A stretch of DNA of 5,635 nucleotides from Anaerolinea thermophila (GCA_020722405.1 DYKW01000118.1:1-5635); one strand, 5' to 3'; counted from the stretch's first letter, positions 1 to 5,427 are shown. Translations and numbers: made by a program. Notes: a model not told the origin generated them from the sequence alone.

Positions 1-2
1 CT

Positions 3-344
3 GGCCTTCTGGAGTCGGCGTATGAAGCCTGTCTGACTTTTGAATTGGCCCAACGTGGCCTGAAGGTGGAACAACAGAAACCCCTGCCCGTGGTCTATCG
101 GGATGTCAAGCTGGATTGTGGCTACCGCCTGGATCTTCTCGTTGAAGAAGCGGTCATTGTCGAGGGTAAGGCCATCGATCGCCTGATACCGATTCATCAG
201 GCTCAGTTGCTTTCCTACCTGAAGCTTTCTGGTTGCAAGGTGGGCTTGCTGATCAACTTCAATGTCAGGGTCCTGAAGGATGGCATTCGCCGGGTGGTGA
301 ATGACTTTCCAGATTCTCTGCATTCTCCGCGGGCTCTGCGGTAA
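3..344 (+). CDS. GxxExxY-family protein (PD-(D/E)XK nuclease fold), 5'-truncated by the window edge
   Basis: The frame is open from base 3, so the real start lies upstream; 113 codons are visible and perhaps 10-15 N-terminal residues are missing. The visible part opens with the family signature G-L-L-E-S-A-Y (residues 1-7). It continues with the conserved core: LPVVYRDVKLDCGYRLDLLV (about 28-47), an E-x-K pair in VEGK (E54, K56), then PIHQAQLLSYLKLSG and VGLLINFNV. D44 together with E54-x-K56 fits the PD-(D/E)XK nuclease pattern. Family members usually have a hydrophobic residue between E and K, and glycine here is unusual. These small proteins are widespread and often multicopy; no reaction or pathway is established for them. 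The C-terminal codons run into a CTCTGCG-rich sequence of the kind that often trails these genes. The gene abuts a truncated glycosyltransferase, which suggests a small insertion cassette. The family call is firm; the function is unknown. Confidence 0.88.
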   Translation, partial: GLLESAYEACLTFELAQRGLKVEQQKPLPVVYRDVKLDCGYRLDLLVEEAVIVEGKAIDRLIPIHQAQLLSYLKLSGCKVGLLINFNVRVLKDGIRRVVNDFPDSLHSPRALR

Positions 345-349
345 ACAGA
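314..349 (+). repeat. CTCTGCG/CTCCGCG-type repetitive tail of the GxxExxY gene
   Basis: The last codons and stop of the GxxExxY gene lie in three near-repeats of an 8-10-base unit: ttctctgcat, tctccgcggg and ctctgcggtaaa. Similar 'CTCTGCGTTCTCTGCGGT' strings commonly flank members of this family and occur as interspersed repeats in several bacterial phyla (from memory, not checked). Glycosyltransferase-like coding sequence begins directly after it, so it may mark the right end of an inserted unit. Confidence 0.45.
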
Positions 350-859
350 TACTGGGAGATGGTATGGGCACTGATTGATGGCAACCTCGGTACCGGGGAC
401 CTCCATCCACAGGCTGACCACACCCGACCGTCCACCGCTACCTGGCCATCTGGAAATCCCCCCCGCCTTTCGTCGTGGGGGTTGCTGATTCTCTTTGGAG
501 GGCTCGGACTCCTGGGGTTGTCTCGCGCCCACCCAAAAGGGCGGCTTGTCTTGCCGACTTTAACGGGTTTCACCTGGGGCGTCTTTCTGCTTTGGTCACC
601 GGGATACAGCCCTCAATGGGTACTCTACTTGCTGCCACTTATCCTACTCAGCCTGCCGGAAAGCAATGCGCTATTAATGAGCGCCGTCTTCTTGTTAATC
701 AGCGTACTGGAATGGCCGCTCATGCTCTCGCGCGGCTGGTTTCAGGGATTGTACGTTCTCGTTCCACTGCGTGCTTTGCTCTTGATTTTACTTACGTTAA
801 CCTTTCACCAGCAGGCAAGTAAGGATACAATAAAGCCATCCCCACAACATGCACCATAG
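350..859 (+). pseudogene. C-terminal fragment of a multi-pass membrane glycosyltransferase (GT-C type)
   Basis: The frame is open from 305 to the TAG at 857-859. Family-like sequence begins around Y-W-E-M-V-W-A-L-I-D-G-N (from 350). It continues through a Pro-rich loop and about four hydrophobic helices: WGLLILFGGLGLLGLS, the stretch containing WSPGYSPQWVLYLLPLI, LLMSAVFLLISVLEWPLML, and LYVLVPLRALLLILLTLTF. The S-P-Q-W/Y...LLP segment and the late LEWP helix recall the C-terminal third of GT-C mannosyltransferase-like proteins seen in operons such as this one. The acidic first-loop motif and most N-terminal helices are absent. The ATG at 359 has no usable ribosome binding site: GGGAG directly touches the start codon. 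I read this as the 3' remnant of a gene whose 5' part was removed or separated by the GxxExxY unit. It could still be translated as a 166-aa membrane protein, but that is less likely. Its stop codon overlaps the Shine-Dalgarno of the next gene, so it was probably once part of the same operon. Confidence 0.65.
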
Positions 860-863
860 GAGG
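858..863 (+). promoter_or_regulatory. Strong ribosome binding site for the GT87-like gene
   Basis: AGGAGG lies 7 nt before the TTG at 871, which is ideal spacing and decides the non-ATG start. The site overlaps the TAG stop of the preceding fragment, so the two reading frames were arranged for coupled translation. Confidence 0.8.
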
Positions 864-870
864 CCCTTTC

Positions 871-2121
871 TTGAATCAACTTCCCCGTACCCGGATACAG
901 GACGTTTTGTATACCCTACTGGCCCTGGTTTTACTAGCCCTGGCGGGCACGCTGGGCTGGATGAATTACCGCTTCACCATGCAAAACCCAGGCGGCAATG
1001 ACTTTCTGGTACATTGGGAAGGGGCTCGCGCCCTACTTTTCGACGGCACCAGTCCGTATAGCGATGAGGTTGCCTTGCGCATTCAGCAACACGCCTATGG
1101 TCGCCCGGCACAATCCGGAGAACACAAATTACGCGTTGCTTATCCGCTGTATTCGACGCTCATTTTTGCCCCCTTTGCGCTGATCGGCGATTACACGCTG
1201 GCGCGCGCCGTATGGATGACCACCCTGGAGATTGCGCTCATCGCCCTAACGCTCCTGGGATTGCGCCTGACCACCTGGCGGCCGGCGCCCTGGCTGCTGG
1301 CCTTCCTGCTCCTGTTCAGCCTGACGTGGTATCACGGTATCCGCCCGGTCATCAACGGCAATGCCGTTATCCTGGTAGCATTGTTTCTCACCGGCGCAAT
1401 GCTGGCCTTACAATCCGAGCAGGACGAAGCGGCCGGTATCCTGTTGGCGCTGGCAACTATCAAACCACACCTGGCGCTCCTGCCGGTATTATTTGCGCTT
1501 CTATGGGCCTTCTCTCAACGCCGCTGGCGGTTCATTGTTTGGTTTGCCGGCTTCCTGGTTTTCCTGGTGGCCTTGGGTATGCTCTTCCTGCCAGACTGGC
1601 CGCTGCAAAATCTGCGCGAGATATTGCGCTATACCGATTACAATCCGCCCACGACCATCCAGGCAGCCGTACAGGAATGGCTACCGGGCGCCGGAAAGCA
1701 ATTGGGCTGGATATTGAGCGGCGGGTTGGCCTTACTCTTACTCGCCGAGTGGACGCTGGCCTGGAAGAAACCCTTCCGCCATTTCTTGTGGACCTTTTGC
1801 CTGACCCTGACCGCCAGTCAGTGGATTGGCATCACAACCGACCCGGGCAACTTCATCATCCTATTTCTGCCGTTGGTCGTGGTGCTGGCCGAATTAGAAG
1901 GCCGCTATGGACGTGCCGCTCGCCGGTGGGCGTTGTTCTCCTTGCTGGGGCTGTTGGTCGGCCTGTGGTACATTTTCCTTGCCACGCTGAGCACCGTCAA
2001 CGGGCAACCGCAACAGAGCACCGTTATGTTTCTGCCGCTGCCGTTTTTCCTGTTTTGGGGGCTTTATTGGATACGCTGGTGGGCTGTACGTACCCCGGGC
2101 TTAACCGATGTTCCGCGCTGA
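871..2121 (+). CDS. GT87/DUF2029-like membrane glycosyltransferase
   Basis: This 416-aa, very hydrophobic protein has about ten predicted membrane helices. The first (about 12-30) is followed by an outer loop carrying N43-D44-F45 and D58-G-T-S-P-Y63; an acidic residue here is the usual catalytic position in GT-C enzymes. A second family-like block is N-G-N (162-164) ahead of a helix, then LLALATIKPHLALLP (about 191-205, with K198-P199-H200). This matches the 'QxN...KP' layout of the DUF2029/GT87 family. Known members are polyprenyl-phosphate-mannose-dependent mannosyltransferases; the sugar and acceptor here are not visible. TTG at 871 is preferred because of the AGGAGG 7 nt upstream and because the first helix follows directly. 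A start at the ATG of codon 31 would delete that helix. The next gene overlaps its end by 14 nt, so the two are co-transcribed. The length fits the family and no frameshift is apparent. Confidence 0.82.
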   Translation: MNQLPRTRIQDVLYTLLALVLLALAGTLGWMNYRFTMQNPGGNDFLVHWEGARALLFDGTSPYSDEVALRIQQHAYGRPAQSGEHKLRVAYPLYSTLIFAPFALIGDYTLARAVWMTTLEIALIALTLLGLRLTTWRPAPWLLAFLLLFSLTWYHGIRPVINGNAVILVALFLTGAMLALQSEQDEAAGILLALATIKPHLALLPVLFALLWAFSQRRWRFIVWFAGFLVFLVALGMLFLPDWPLQNLREILRYTDYNPPTTIQAAVQEWLPGAGKQLGWILSGGLALLLLAEWTLAWKKPFRHFLWTFCLTLTASQWIGITTDPGNFIILFLPLVVVLAELEGRYGRAARRWALFSLLGLLVGLWYIFLATLSTVNGQPQQSTVMFLPLPFFLFWGLYWIRWWAVRTPGLTDVPR

Positions 2122-3397
2122 GTTTGCTACCCGTTTGCGCCCGCACTTGCCCGCCTTGGTGCTGATTACCTTGATCAGCATCTTTGCCCTATGTGGGATA
2201 CGGGAGGTGCCTTTTCACCCCGACGAAAGCACCCAACTCTTTACCAGCGCCGATTTCGACCTGTGGCTAAGCCATCCCATGGCGGCCGGCTGGCGGCCCG
2301 GCAACGATGACGACCTGCGCCAACGCTATCGCCTATTGGACGCGCCCCTGACACACTTTGTACTTGGCCTGGGACGCGCGGTAACCCGTCAACCGGCGTT
2401 GCCCGTGGATTGGGATTGGAGTCTATCGTGGGAAGAGAATGCGCTCGCCGGGGCTTTACCCTCCGAAGCGCTATTGACCGCCGGACGCGCCGCGGTTACC
2501 CTGCTCTTACCGCTCACGCTGATGCTGCTATATCTGATCGGCCTATCCCTGGGTGGGCGACGCGTTGGGTTATTGAGCATACTTTTTTTTGGCCTGAATC
2601 CGCTCATATTGCTACATGCCCGCCGGGCCATGGCCGAGGGCGTCTTGCTCTTTGGCATCACTTTTACCCTGTGGGCATTATTAAACGCTTCGCGCTACCG
2701 TGCGGTATGGCTGGGCATAGCAATCGGGCTAGCAATGAACGCCAAGCAAAGCGCTCTGGCATTGCTTCCTACGCTGGCATTGCCCACCCATCTATCCAGG
2801 CGAAGCCTCCTTTGGCTACACCAGACCATCCTCGGACTTCTCATAACGGTTGTCCTCAGTATCTTGCTCAACCCGGTCTTCTGGCCACACCCTGTCCCGG
2901 CTATGCGCAGCGCGGTACGTCTGCGGACAGAACTTGCCAGGCGTCAAAGCGCCGACATCGCCCGCCTGACCCCCGATGCCTTGCTGGATTCCCCTTCGAA
3001 ACGGCTGATTGCCTTGCTTGGCAACCTGTTCGTTGTGCCCCCCCAATTTGCCGAGGTGGGCAATTACCAGGCCGAAACCGCCACAGCAGTGGCCAACTAT
3101 CTTGCGCAACCACTGCATACTTGGGGACGCGGCCTGGTGGGCGGTGCTTTCTTCCTGACGCTGACCTTGATCGGGATGGGACGAGCGGCGCGGGAAACCT
3201 GGGAGGGGCGCGCCACCTTTTGGGTTTCGCGCGCCACCCAAAAGGTCGTCTGGCTGTGGGTGGCGACCACCCTTCAGGGTGGCGCGTTGATCCTGATGAT
3301 TTCCCTGCCCTGGCAGCGATACGTCATCCCCCTATTGCCAATGGTAGCCCTTTGGCAGGCTTATGCGCTCCATCCTGCCATAAACAAACAGCCCTGA
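2108..3397 (+). CDS. GT39/ArnT-like membrane glycosyltransferase
   Basis: This 429-aa multi-pass protein has one N-terminal helix (about 14-31) leading to P-F-H-P-D39-E40-S-T-Q, the acidic first-loop motif typical of PMT/ArnT-type (GT39, Pfam PMT_2-like) GT-C enzymes. It also has L-L-D78-A-P80-L-T-H-F, equivalent to the 'D-xP-PL-yy' block, A-R-R-A-M-A-E177-G (the position of the usual R...D/E motif), a N-A-K213-Q segment, and a terminal W402-Q-R-Y-V-I-P-L-L-P near the last helix. Such proteins transfer a sugar from a polyprenyl-phosphate donor to lipid, protein or glycan at the outer membrane face; the acceptor is not identifiable. The ATG at 2108 lies inside the upstream gene (14-nt overlap) and has no clear Shine-Dalgarno, which suggests translational coupling. 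Its TGA stop forms part of the following terminator stem. Confidence 0.82.
   Translation: MFRAEFATRLRPHLPALVLITLISIFALCGIREVPFHPDESTQLFTSADFDLWLSHPMAAGWRPGNDDDLRQRYRLLDAPLTHFVLGLGRAVTRQPALPVDWDWSLSWEENALAGALPSEALLTAGRAAVTLLLPLTLMLLYLIGLSLGGRRVGLLSILFFGLNPLILLHARRAMAEGVLLFGITFTLWALLNASRYRAVWLGIAIGLAMNAKQSALALLPTLALPTHLSRRSLLWLHQTILGLLITVVLSILLNPVFWPHPVPAMRSAVRLRTELARRQSADIARLTPDALLDSPSKRLIALLGNLFVVPPQFAEVGNYQAETATAVANYLAQPLHTWGRGLVGGAFFLTLTLIGMGRAARETWEGRATFWVSRATQKVVWLWVATTLQGGALILMISLPWQRYVIPLLPMVALWQAYALHPAINKQP
3208..3246. repeat. Palindromic motif inside the GT39-like gene
   Basis: ACCTTTTGGGT (3215-3225) and ACCCAAAAGGT (3236-3246) form a perfect 11-bp inverted repeat with a 10-nt loop. 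GCGCGCCACC is repeated directly at 3208-3217 and 3229-3238. The segment encodes a hydrophilic loop between membrane helices and keeps the frame open. A closely similar string (CGCGCCC followed by ACCCAAAAGG) occurs at 524-540 in the glycosyltransferase fragment. Whether it is a small mobile palindrome or chance is open. Confidence 0.5.
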
Positions 3398-3420
3398 CAA
3401 GATGTATCAGGGCTGTTTGT
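3384..3420. terminator. Bidirectional intrinsic terminator between convergent genes
   Basis: ACAAACAGCCCTGA (3384-3397) is perfectly complementary to TCAGGGCTGTTTGT (3407-3420), with a 9-nt loop. The GC-rich core is flanked by A-rich sequence on the left and T-rich sequence on the right (ATTTTC at 3425-3430), so it can stop transcription from both sides. The left arm ends with the TGA of the GT39-like gene. The sigma gene on the other strand ends at 3437, 17 nt away. Confidence 0.85.
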
Positions 3421-3436
3421 GCATATTTTCGAGAAA

Positions 3437-4708
3437 CTATCCCAGGTATTCACGCAATTTACGGCGGATTGCCGGATGCCGCAGGCGACTCAGTGCCTGG
3501 GCTTCGATTTGACGAACGCGCTCGCGGGTGACGCCCATCTTGCGTCCAACTTCTTCAAGCGTATAAGCCTGTCCATCTAACAGCCCGTAACGGAGTTGTA
3601 AAATGCGTACTTCACGCGGGGGCAGGCCTTCGAGTACGCCATCCAGGTGCTGGCGCAGCAGGTTATAAGTGGCTGTTTCATCTGGCGGCGGAATTTCTTC
3701 ATCTTCGATGAAATCGCCTAACACTGAATCCTCTTCATCATCGGTGGGGGTTTCCAATGAAAGCGGGCGGCGGGCCACTTGAATCATGTTCTCGACTTTC
3801 TGAGGTGGTACTTCAAGTGCTTCGGCCAATTCCTCTACTTTAGGATCTCGCCCCAATTGTTGGGTCAACTGATGTTGAACACGTAATAGTTTATTGATTT
3901 GGTCGCCCATGTGAACGGGCACACGAATGGTGCGTCCTTGATCAGCAATCGCCCGCGTTACGGCTTGCCGAATCCACCAGGTAGCATAGGTGCTAAATTT
4001 GTGCCCACGACGATAATCAAATTTCTTGGCAGCACGAATCAGGCCGATATTTCCTTCCTGGATCAAATCAAGGAAAGGAACGCCCCGCCCCATGTATTTC
4101 TTTGCCACACTAATGACCAGGCGGGAGTTAGCGGTAATGAGGTGTTCGCGTGCCGCCCATCCATCTTCAATTAAGGCACGCAGTTCCTGGCGTCGTTCAG
4201 GAAAGACACCAACCTGCGCTAATTCCTCGCGTGCATCTCGGCCGGCCTCAATGCGTTTGGCCAGTTGCACTTCCTCTTCGGCAGTCAACAGAGGCACACG
4301 CCCTACTTCTTTAAGGTATAGGCCAATGGTGTCATCAGTATCTATGCTAGCCAGGTAGTTCTGCTCGCGCTCTAAAGATGAGATGCCGTCGCTATTTTCA
4401 TTTTCATTTTCATTTTCATTTTCATCTTCATCTTCTTCATCCTCTACATTTTCCTCTGTAATGAGATCTTTATCGCTAACATCATCGGATATCTCGCCTT
4501 CCACATAGGGGATGTCAGCACTAATCAGTGCCGCAAAGGCTTCTTCAAGTTGATCCATGTCCTGCTCGGCATCAGGAAAGAATAACAAAATATCATCAAT
4601 GGTCACAAAGGATTTATGGCGTCCAAAAGCAATCAGACGCGCGACAATCGTCTCATGGTCTGATTCTTCATTGGCCTCAAGGGTATTCAATAAGGATTGG
4701 TCAATCAT
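3437..4708 (-). CDS. rpoD: Primary-type RNA polymerase sigma-70 factor (SigA/RpoD family)
   Basis: This 423-aa protein has the complete sigma-70 layout. Region 1.1 is at about 1-75 (SFVTIDDILLFFPDAEQDMDQL), followed by an acidic low-complexity linker at about 76-110. Region 1.2 begins near 124 (DDTIGLYLKEVGRVPLL). Region 2 is at about 185-262, with DLIQEGNIGLIRAAKKFDYR and FSTYATWWIRQAVTRAIADQ (-10 recognition and melting). Region 3 starts with RTIRVPVHM, and region 4 ends in VTRERVRQIEAQALSRLRHP (-35-binding helix-turn-helix, about 382-412). It would direct core RNA polymerase to housekeeping promoters. The ATG at 4708 is chosen over an in-frame TTG at 4732 because AGGAG sits 5 nt upstream of the ATG and region 1.1 normally starts close to it. 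Only a short spacer separates regions 1.2 and 2, unlike the large insert of proteobacterial RpoD. The presence of region 1.1 supports a primary factor, although some phyla carry several close paralogues. The gene is less GC-rich than the glycosyltransferases. Confidence 0.93.
   Translation of the reverse strand: MIDQSLLNTLEANEESDHETIVARLIAFGRHKSFVTIDDILLFFPDAEQDMDQLEEAFAALISADIPYVEGEISDDVSDKDLITEENVEDEEDEDENENENENENSDGISSLEREQNYLASIDTDDTIGLYLKEVGRVPLLTAEEEVQLAKRIEAGRDAREELAQVGVFPERRQELRALIEDGWAAREHLITANSRLVISVAKKYMGRGVPFLDLIQEGNIGLIRAAKKFDYRRGHKFSTYATWWIRQAVTRAIADQGRTIRVPVHMGDQINKLLRVQHQLTQQLGRDPKVEELAEALEVPPQKVENMIQVARRPLSLETPTDDEEDSVLGDFIEDEEIPPPDETATYNLLRQHLDGVLEGLPPREVRILQLRYGLLDGQAYTLEEVGRKMGVTRERVRQIEAQALSRLRHPAIRRKLREYLG
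4394..4423 (-). repeat. Five tandem hexanucleotides encoding (Glu-Asn)5 in the sigma factor linker
   Basis: ATTTTC is repeated five times without error on the + strand. Read on the minus strand this is GAAAAT, giving residues 96-105 as alternating Glu-Asn. It is followed towards the N terminus by further Asp/Glu-rich codons (TTCATC-type near-repeats, 4424-4440). Slippage would add or remove two residues in the flexible linker without shifting the frame. Confidence 0.9.
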
Positions 4709-4713
4709 CCGTA

Positions 4714-4718
4714 CTCCT
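4714..4718 (-). promoter_or_regulatory. Ribosome binding site of the sigma gene
   Basis: On the minus strand AGGAG precedes the ATG (4708-4706) by 5 nt. It would lie inside the coding sequence if the upstream TTG (4732) were used, which argues for the ATG start. Confidence 0.75.
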
Positions 4719-4884
4719 AAAAGTAAATTCAAAAATCAAGTTAACAACAAGCCCTGGAAATTAAAGAGGAAAAACACGACTAACGTTTTCAGGATACTCT
4801 TTTTTAGAGACAAAATCAATAGGCAATTCAACTTTGCTGTGAAAATTCTGGTAAGGCACCTTTTACAAGGTACAACCCATTAGA

Positions 4885-4913
4885 ATTACATCTAATGATA
4901 CCTATAAGTTCAA
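4885..4913 (-). promoter_or_regulatory. Candidate proximal promoter of the sigma gene
   Basis: On the minus strand TTGAAC (4913-4908) and TGTAAT (4890-4885) are 17 nt apart, matching the sigma-70 consensus at 4/6 and 5/6. The start would fall near 4878, giving a leader of about 170 nt. The -10 box sits in the loop of a 7-bp inverted repeat (CATTAGA 4878-4884, TCTAATG 4891-4897), which could be an operator or chance. A weaker alternative is TTGATT-17-TATCCT (4819-4791). The region is AT-rich, so such matches are not rare. Confidence 0.35.
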
Positions 4914-4960
4914 TTCAACGCTCCCACGAGCCAACAGGGGAAAACACCCTACGCTATACA

Positions 4961-4993
4961 AGAAAAAGCACAGTGCTTGAGCAGCAGTGCTTT
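4961..4993 (-). terminator. Terminator-like hairpin with U tract, reading towards the sigma gene
   Basis: On the minus strand AAAGCAC (4993-4987) pairs perfectly with GTGCTTT (4971-4965). It is continued by TGCT (4986-4983) with AGCA (4977-4974) across a 2-nt bulge, closing a 5-nt loop. The stem runs into TTTTTCTT, a U tract on this strand only. It would end transcripts coming from the promoter at 5042-5070, or attenuate transcription into the sigma gene. Confidence 0.55.
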
Positions 4994-5035
4994 CGTCAAG
5001 GTAGGATACACTAAAAATTTTTTCTGTGGCTGTTG
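4961..5035 (-). ncRNA. Candidate small RNA or attenuated leader upstream of the sigma gene
   Basis: A good promoter (5042-5070) and a terminator-like hairpin (4961-4993) on the same strand enclose about 75 nt with no protein-coding potential. That is the basic layout of a small RNA gene. Two further complementary pairs enclose the hairpin. ATCCTAC (5007-5001) pairs with GTAGGGT (4952-4946) with one G-U. GAGTCCAACAG (5040-5030) pairs with CTGTTGGCTC (4937-4928) as ten pairs with one bulged T. All three helices nest correctly, so a read-through RNA of about 110 nt could fold into one long hairpin. The outer helix may start a few bases before the expected transcription start. I do not recognise a known RNA family. 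The alternatives are an rpoD leader with attenuation, or chance pairings in AT-rich DNA. Confidence 0.35.
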
Positions 5036-5041
5036 GACTCT

Positions 5042-5070
5042 ACTATACAAAACCCAAGTACAAAAGTCAA
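5042..5070 (-). promoter_or_regulatory. Sigma-70-like promoter directed towards the sigma gene
   Basis: TTGACT (5070-5065) and TATAGT (5047-5042) on the minus strand match the -35 and -10 consensus at 5/6 each, with the optimal 17-nt spacer. Transcription would start near 5035. This is the best promoter match seen in the intergenic region. It lies 327 nt upstream of the sigma start codon with a terminator-like hairpin in between. Confidence 0.55.
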
Positions 5071-5098
5071 GCATTTATTGGAACATTTATCAAATGCT
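5070..5098. other. Inverted repeat touching the -35 box: possible operator
   Basis: AGCATTT (5070-5076) and AAATGCT (5092-5098) are perfectly complementary with a 15-nt spacer. The left arm overlaps the last base of the -35 hexamer of the promoter at 5042-5070, so a protein bound here could affect that promoter. No regulator family can be named from the motif. Confidence 0.3.
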
Positions 5099-5133
5099 AA
5101 TACAGCTTTCCATAAATTTGCGCCGAGTTTCTC

Positions 5134-5156
5134 GTCACTGCAAGAAGTGTAGTGAC
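5134..5156 (+). other. Short stem-loop in the intergenic region
   Basis: GTCACTGC (5134-5141) pairs with GTAGTGAC (5149-5156) over 8 bp around a 7-nt loop. One pair is G-U when read on the + strand and a mismatch on the other strand, so a + strand RNA is favoured. There is no U tract after it. Function unknown. Confidence 0.45.
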
Positions 5157-5158
5157 AG

Positions 5159-5239
5159 CCTGTCCAAAACGAAGTGGAGGAAAGCAGTTTTAAGAAGAGT
5201 GAAAGCGATTGCTTCCCCCACGCTTCACTACGGGACAGG
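5159..5239. other. Nested two-helix structure, possibly RNA or remnant of a small palindromic element
   Basis: CCTGTCC (5159-5165) is perfectly complementary to GGACAGG (5233-5239). Inside it, AGTGAAAGCG (5198-5207) pairs with CGCTTCACT (5221-5229) as nine pairs with one bulged A. The two helices nest and are separated on the right by only three bases. The structure lies 3 nt after the stem-loop at 5134-5156. I cannot assign it to a known RNA; a MITE-like remnant is the main alternative. Confidence 0.4.
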
Positions 5240-5276
5240 GTATCATTTCAAAAATTCGGGGGAATGGGGTGCTATT

Positions 5277-5427
5277 TTAACGCCAAGACGCAAGGCCGCA
5301 AAGAAAATCACGTTTTAAGTCGCGTAGTCGGATAGTCGGGTGGCCGTAGGGGCGAAAGGCTTTTCGCCTGGTAGGGATCAAAGGCTTTCGCCCACGCTTG
5401 ATCTCTATCTTGACATCTTGGCGTTAA
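5277..5427. repeat. Degenerate palindromic repeat unit bounded by 12-bp inverted repeats
   Basis: TTAACGCCAAGA (5277-5288) and TCTTGGCGTTAA (5416-5427) are exact inverted copies separated by 127 nt. The left copy continues as CGCAAGGCCGCAAAG, resembling the 'ACGCAAAGACGCAAAG' interspersed repeats of many bacteria. The interior holds a TAGTCGG tandem pair (5325-5339) and the GTAGGG units described separately. No reading frame for a transposase is present, so at most this is a non-autonomous element or a pile-up of repeats. Confidence 0.5.
5346..5392 (+). repeat. Two tandem imperfect copies of a GTAGGG...AAAGGCTTT..CGCC unit
   Basis: A unit of about 23 nt starts at 5346 and again at 5371. Both copies share GTAGGG, AAAGGCTTT and CGCC. 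The first folds as GGCGAAA (5351-5357) with TTTCGCC (5362-5368) around a 4-nt loop. The second has exchanged pairing partners: GATCAA (5376-5381) with TTGATC (5398-5403). This resembles the widespread 'GTAGGGGCGAA...' intergenic palindromes (recalled, not searched). Confidence 0.5.

Noticed and set aside
359..859. ATG at 359 as the true start of a complete small membrane protein
   Set aside because: No usable ribosome binding site, and the similarity to glycosyltransferase interiors already begins before the ATG; a truncated gene is the simpler reading.
1212..2165. Long forward open frame inside the GT87-like gene
   Set aside because: It is an alternate-frame shadow, Pro/Arg/Gly-rich with no domain pattern, while the 871-2121 frame has helices, motifs and an excellent ribosome binding site.
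2816..3241. Minus-strand open frame antisense to the GT39-like gene
   Set aside because: No recognisable motifs or ribosome binding site; explained as a shadow.
2410..3531. 373-codon forward open frame over the GT39-like gene, the terminator and the end of the sigma gene
   Set aside because: It crosses the terminator and runs antisense into the sigma gene; its composition is that of an out-of-frame reading of GC-rich coding DNA.
4709..4732. TTG at 4732 as the sigma factor start (eight extra residues)
   Set aside because: The extra codons include the AGGAG sequence that serves the ATG at 4708, and region 1.1 does not need them.
4977..5318. Forward frame as a small protein gene
   Set aside because: No ribosome binding site and no protein-like hydrophobic or domain pattern; the frame runs through the stem structures and into the CGCAAGG repeat.
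5277..5427. CRISPR array
   Set aside because: The repeats are few, diverged, and inverted or of unequal spacing, with no regular spacers and no cas genes.
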